Part shown: positions 61,787 through 64,000 of the stretch, in pieces | Position numbering within the stretch: the first letter of the stretch is position 1 | Layout: each line of letters opens with the position of its first letter | DNA from: Betaproteobacteria bacterium | GTDB lineage: Bacteria; Pseudomonadota; Gammaproteobacteria; Burkholderiales; Casimicrobiaceae | Direction: 5' to 3' | Assembly: GCA_016716425.1 (NCBI GenBank) | Contig: JADJWJ010000001.1 | Coordinates: 503,450-567,449 of the forward strand | DNA: 64,000 nt | Program-made: the position numbers and the translations under genes | Notes under the pieces: model-generated | The model's input: only the letters and a program-made list of their open reading frames with translations | Told to the model about the DNA's origin: nothing | The model's database searches: none

Positions 61787-63151
61787 ATGCGCGCAGGTGC
61801 CAGGCCTTCGGCCGCGTGAACGTCTGGATGCCGTACGTGGACAGCGTGAGGCCGATGCCGGAGTGCCTGACGCCCGACCACGGCAGCCGCGGGCTCACGC
61901 GGTCGCAGCAGTTCCAGTAGACGGTGCCGGCGGCCACCTGCCGCAGGATCCGCTTCGCGCGCTTTTCGTCGCCCGTGTAGACGCCGGCCGTCAGCCCGTA
62001 CTCCGTGTCGTTCATCAGCGCGACGGCCTCGTCGTCGCCGGCGACGGCCATGATGCCGATGATCGGCCCGAACGACTCGTCGCGCATCACCTGCATCGAG
62101 TGGTCGACGCCGGTGAGCACCGTCGGCGCGAACCAGTTCCCCTGGCCCTTGATCGGCGCGCCGCCCAGCAGTAGGTTCGCGCCCCTCTTCCTCGCGTCGG
62201 CGACCTGCTTCTGCAGCACGGAGAGCTGCGGGCGCCGCGTGATGGCGCCGATGTAGGTGGCCTCGTCCAGCGGGTCGCCGACCCGGTAGCCCTTCACCTC
62301 GCTCACGAACGCCGCGACGAACGCGTCGTGGATCTTCCGGTGCACGTAGATGCGCTCGACCGAGCAGCACGACTGGCCGGTGTTGTAGAACGCGCCGTCG
62401 GCGACCGCCGCCGCCGTCGCCGCCACGTCGACGTCGTCGCAGACGTAGATGGGGTCCTTGCCGCCGAGCTCGAGCTGCGTCTTGATCATCCGTCGGCCGG
62501 TGCTGGCGGCGATCATCGCGCCGGTCGCGTAGGAGCCGGTGAAGAACACGCCGTCGACCGGCTGCCGCAGCAGCGCGGCGCCCGTCTTGCCGTCGCCGAC
62601 GACGGCGATGAACACGTCCTCCGGTACGCCGGCCGCGTGCAGCATGCCCTCGATGTGCATGCCGGTGAGCGTGGCGAACTCCGACGGCTTGTAGAGCACC
62701 GCGTTGCCGGCGGCGAGCGCGGGCACGAACACGTTGCCACCGACGAAATACGGGTAGTTCCACGCCGAGATGTTGGCGATCACGCCGAGCGGGTCGTGGC
62801 CGATGCGCTCCTCGAGCTTGCCCTGTTGGTCGACGAACACGCGCTCGTCGCGCAGCACCTCGCTGTGTGCTCCAGGAAGAAGTCGATGCGGCCAGCCAGG
62901 CCGGTGAGTTCGTTGCGCGACTGCCGGATCGGCTTGCCGACCTCGAGCGACAATGTCCGCGCGAGCTCCGGCTGGCGGTCGGCGAGGATCTCGCGGAACC
63001 TGCGGATCGCGGCGAGTCGCCTCGCGACCGGCTTCGCGGCCCACGCGGGCTGGGCGGCGCGGGCGCGCGCGTACTTGGCGCGCACGGCCTTCGCGCTGTC
63101 GGCGGCGACGTCGGCGAGCGTCGTCCCCGTGGCAGGATTGATGATCTTCAT
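61785..63151 (-). CDS. NAD-dependent aldehyde dehydrogenase, frame broken by one base
   Basis: The N-terminal part (MKIINPATGTTLADVAADSA... to GRIDFFLEHT) and the rest (SEVLRDERVFVDQQGKLEER... to the end) are in different frames, with the break at about 62870, where one base seems missing in cacacagcg. Corrected length is 455 residues. The catalytic Glu lies in TQLELGGKDPIYV and the catalytic Cys in YNTGQSCCSVERIYVH; the coenzyme loop reads FFTGSYATGAMI. With the adjacent C26 hydrolase it resembles gamma-glutamyl-aminobutyraldehyde dehydrogenase of putrescine degradation, but a succinate-semialdehyde type is possible. Confidence 0.85.
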
Positions 63152-63161
63152 CGGCGGCCTT

Positions 63162-63946
63162 CTACAGGGCGTAGGCGGCCGACTTGTGGCGCGCCGCGGT
63201 GGTGAGGAAGTCGTCGAGCAGCGGCGTGTCGTCGATGAACGTGCGGTCGCCCGGCGGATGGAACTCCGGGTGCCACTGCACGCCGAACACGTACGACGGT
63301 CCGGTCCAGCGGATCGCTTCCACGATGCGGTCCGGCTCCGACCACGCCTCGACGACGAGGTCGCGGCCGAGCGCCTTGATCGCCTGGTGGTGGACCGAGT
63401 TGGTCTTGACCAGCGACAGTCCCGGATAGAGGCGCGCGAGGCCGCTGCCGGCGACGATCGACGTCGCGTGGCAGTTCTTCTCGTATAGCGCCTGGTCGCG
63501 GTGGTGCAGCGCGTCCGGGCGTTGCGTCGGGAGGTCCTGCCAGAGCGTGCCGCCCAGCGCGACGTTGATCACCTGCGCGCCCCGGCACAGGCCGAGCACC
63601 GGCTTGCCGGCGTCGACGAACGCAGCAGCGCGATCTCGTAGTCGTCGCGGATGCGGTCGCCGTTCCATGCCGGCGACAGCGGGGTCTCGCCGTACGTGGC
63701 CGGGCAGACGTCGGAGCCGCCCATCAGGACCAGCGCGTCGAGCTCGCGTGCGTAGTCGGCGACCGTCACCGGGCTCGCGGGCCGGCGCGTGTCGCCTTCG
63801 GGCGAGGGAATCATCAGCGCCAGCACTTCGCGCTGCATCAGCCAGTGCGCGACGTTCTGTTCGATGTACTGCAGCGTCATCCCCTGGAAGATCGCCCGGG
63901 GCTGGTCGCTGTGGAAGAACGACGCGGAGATGCCGGCTTTCAGCAT
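63162..63946 (-). CDS. Gamma-glutamyl-gamma-aminobutyrate hydrolase family protein (peptidase C26), frame broken by one base
   Basis: A class I glutamine amidotransferase-like hydrolase. The first frame covers MLKAGISASFFHSDQPRAIF, LDALVLMGGSDVCPATYG and RIRDDYEIALL; the second continues AFVDAGKPVLGLCRGAQVIN with the nucleophilic Cys and VFGVQWHPEFH with the catalytic His-x-Glu. The join at about 63629 needs one added base (ctgct-gcgttc), giving 261 residues. PuuD-type enzymes hydrolyse gamma-glutamyl-GABA. It precedes the aldehyde dehydrogenase by 10 bases, consistent with a Puu-like operon. Confidence 0.85.
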
Positions 63947-63970
63947 GGCGGAGCAGGGGCCGTGCGCCCG

Positions 63971-64000
63971 CTAGAGCGCGGCGGCGAAGAGCTGCTCGAA
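63971..64000 (-). CDS. C-terminal end of a further gene (partial)
   Basis: Reading in from the right edge on the minus strand, nine codons (FEQLFAAAL) end in TAG, 24 bases before the C26 hydrolase start. In putrescine clusters a glutamine synthetase-like ligase often lies here, but the visible residues are too few to identify it. Confidence 0.35.
   Translation of the reverse strand, partial: FEQLFAAAL

Overview
The window looks like chromosome of a very GC-rich betaproteobacterium, most likely in or near Burkholderiales. Two gene orders typical of that group support this: mdh-gntR-sdhCDAB-sdhE-gltA-odhA-odhB-lpd-zapE, and rpoE-rseA-rseB-degQ-(glutaredoxin)-lepA-lepB-DUF4845-rnc-era-recO-pdxJ-nagZ. 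I see no tRNA, rRNA, CRISPR array, plasmid or phage module. Because of the high GC, the antisense strand of almost every gene carries long open frames; these were treated as shadows.

Layout. 0-6.2 kb: mixed housekeeping and small-molecule genes (SDR, GST, histidine phosphatase, ttcA, a tail-anchored protein, an M14 carboxypeptidase, a ParA ATPase, an Ala/Lys-rich lipoprotein). 6.2-24 kb: a TCA-cycle block. acnA, a DUF3617 protein, a CitE-like lyase and mdh lie on the minus strand. They diverge from a GntR regulator, sdhCDAB-sdhE, gltA and the 2-oxoglutarate dehydrogenase genes on the plus strand. 24-30 kb: zapE, an acrylyl-CoA reductase-like gene next to prpE, and an asparaginase. 29.9-42.6 kb: the sigma-E stress locus and the lepA-to-nagZ housekeeping run, interrupted by a degraded IS110-family element.

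42.6-58.9 kb is the accessory highlight, a 2-aminoethylphosphonate (2-AEP) catabolic island. A minus-strand run of eight closely spaced genes reads gntR-phnA-phnY-pbfA-(Na/Pi transporter)-(EamA)-(dimethylglycine dehydrogenase-like)-iclR. It diverges from phnS-phnT-phnU-phnW on the plus strand. Together they predict uptake of 2-AEP, transamination to phosphonoacetaldehyde, oxidation to phosphonoacetate, and hydrolysis to acetate plus phosphate. PbfA would feed in (R)-1-hydroxy-2-AEP. The embedded phosphate transporter and the FAD/GcvT demethylase-like enzyme suggest Pi export and N-methylated substrates; both are inferences.

58.9-64 kb: a Nudix hydrolase, a HAD-IB phosphatase, folD, and an aldehyde dehydrogenase plus a gamma-glutamyl-GABA hydrolase-like gene resembling part of a putrescine (Puu) pathway.

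Six otherwise well-conserved genes (rpoE, pbfA, phnS, phnU, the final aldehyde dehydrogenase and the C26 peptidase) each carry what looks like one single-base indel. Since one of them is rpoE, sequence or assembly error is the simplest explanation. Several families of palindromic dispersed repeats sit between genes, including inside the sdh operon.
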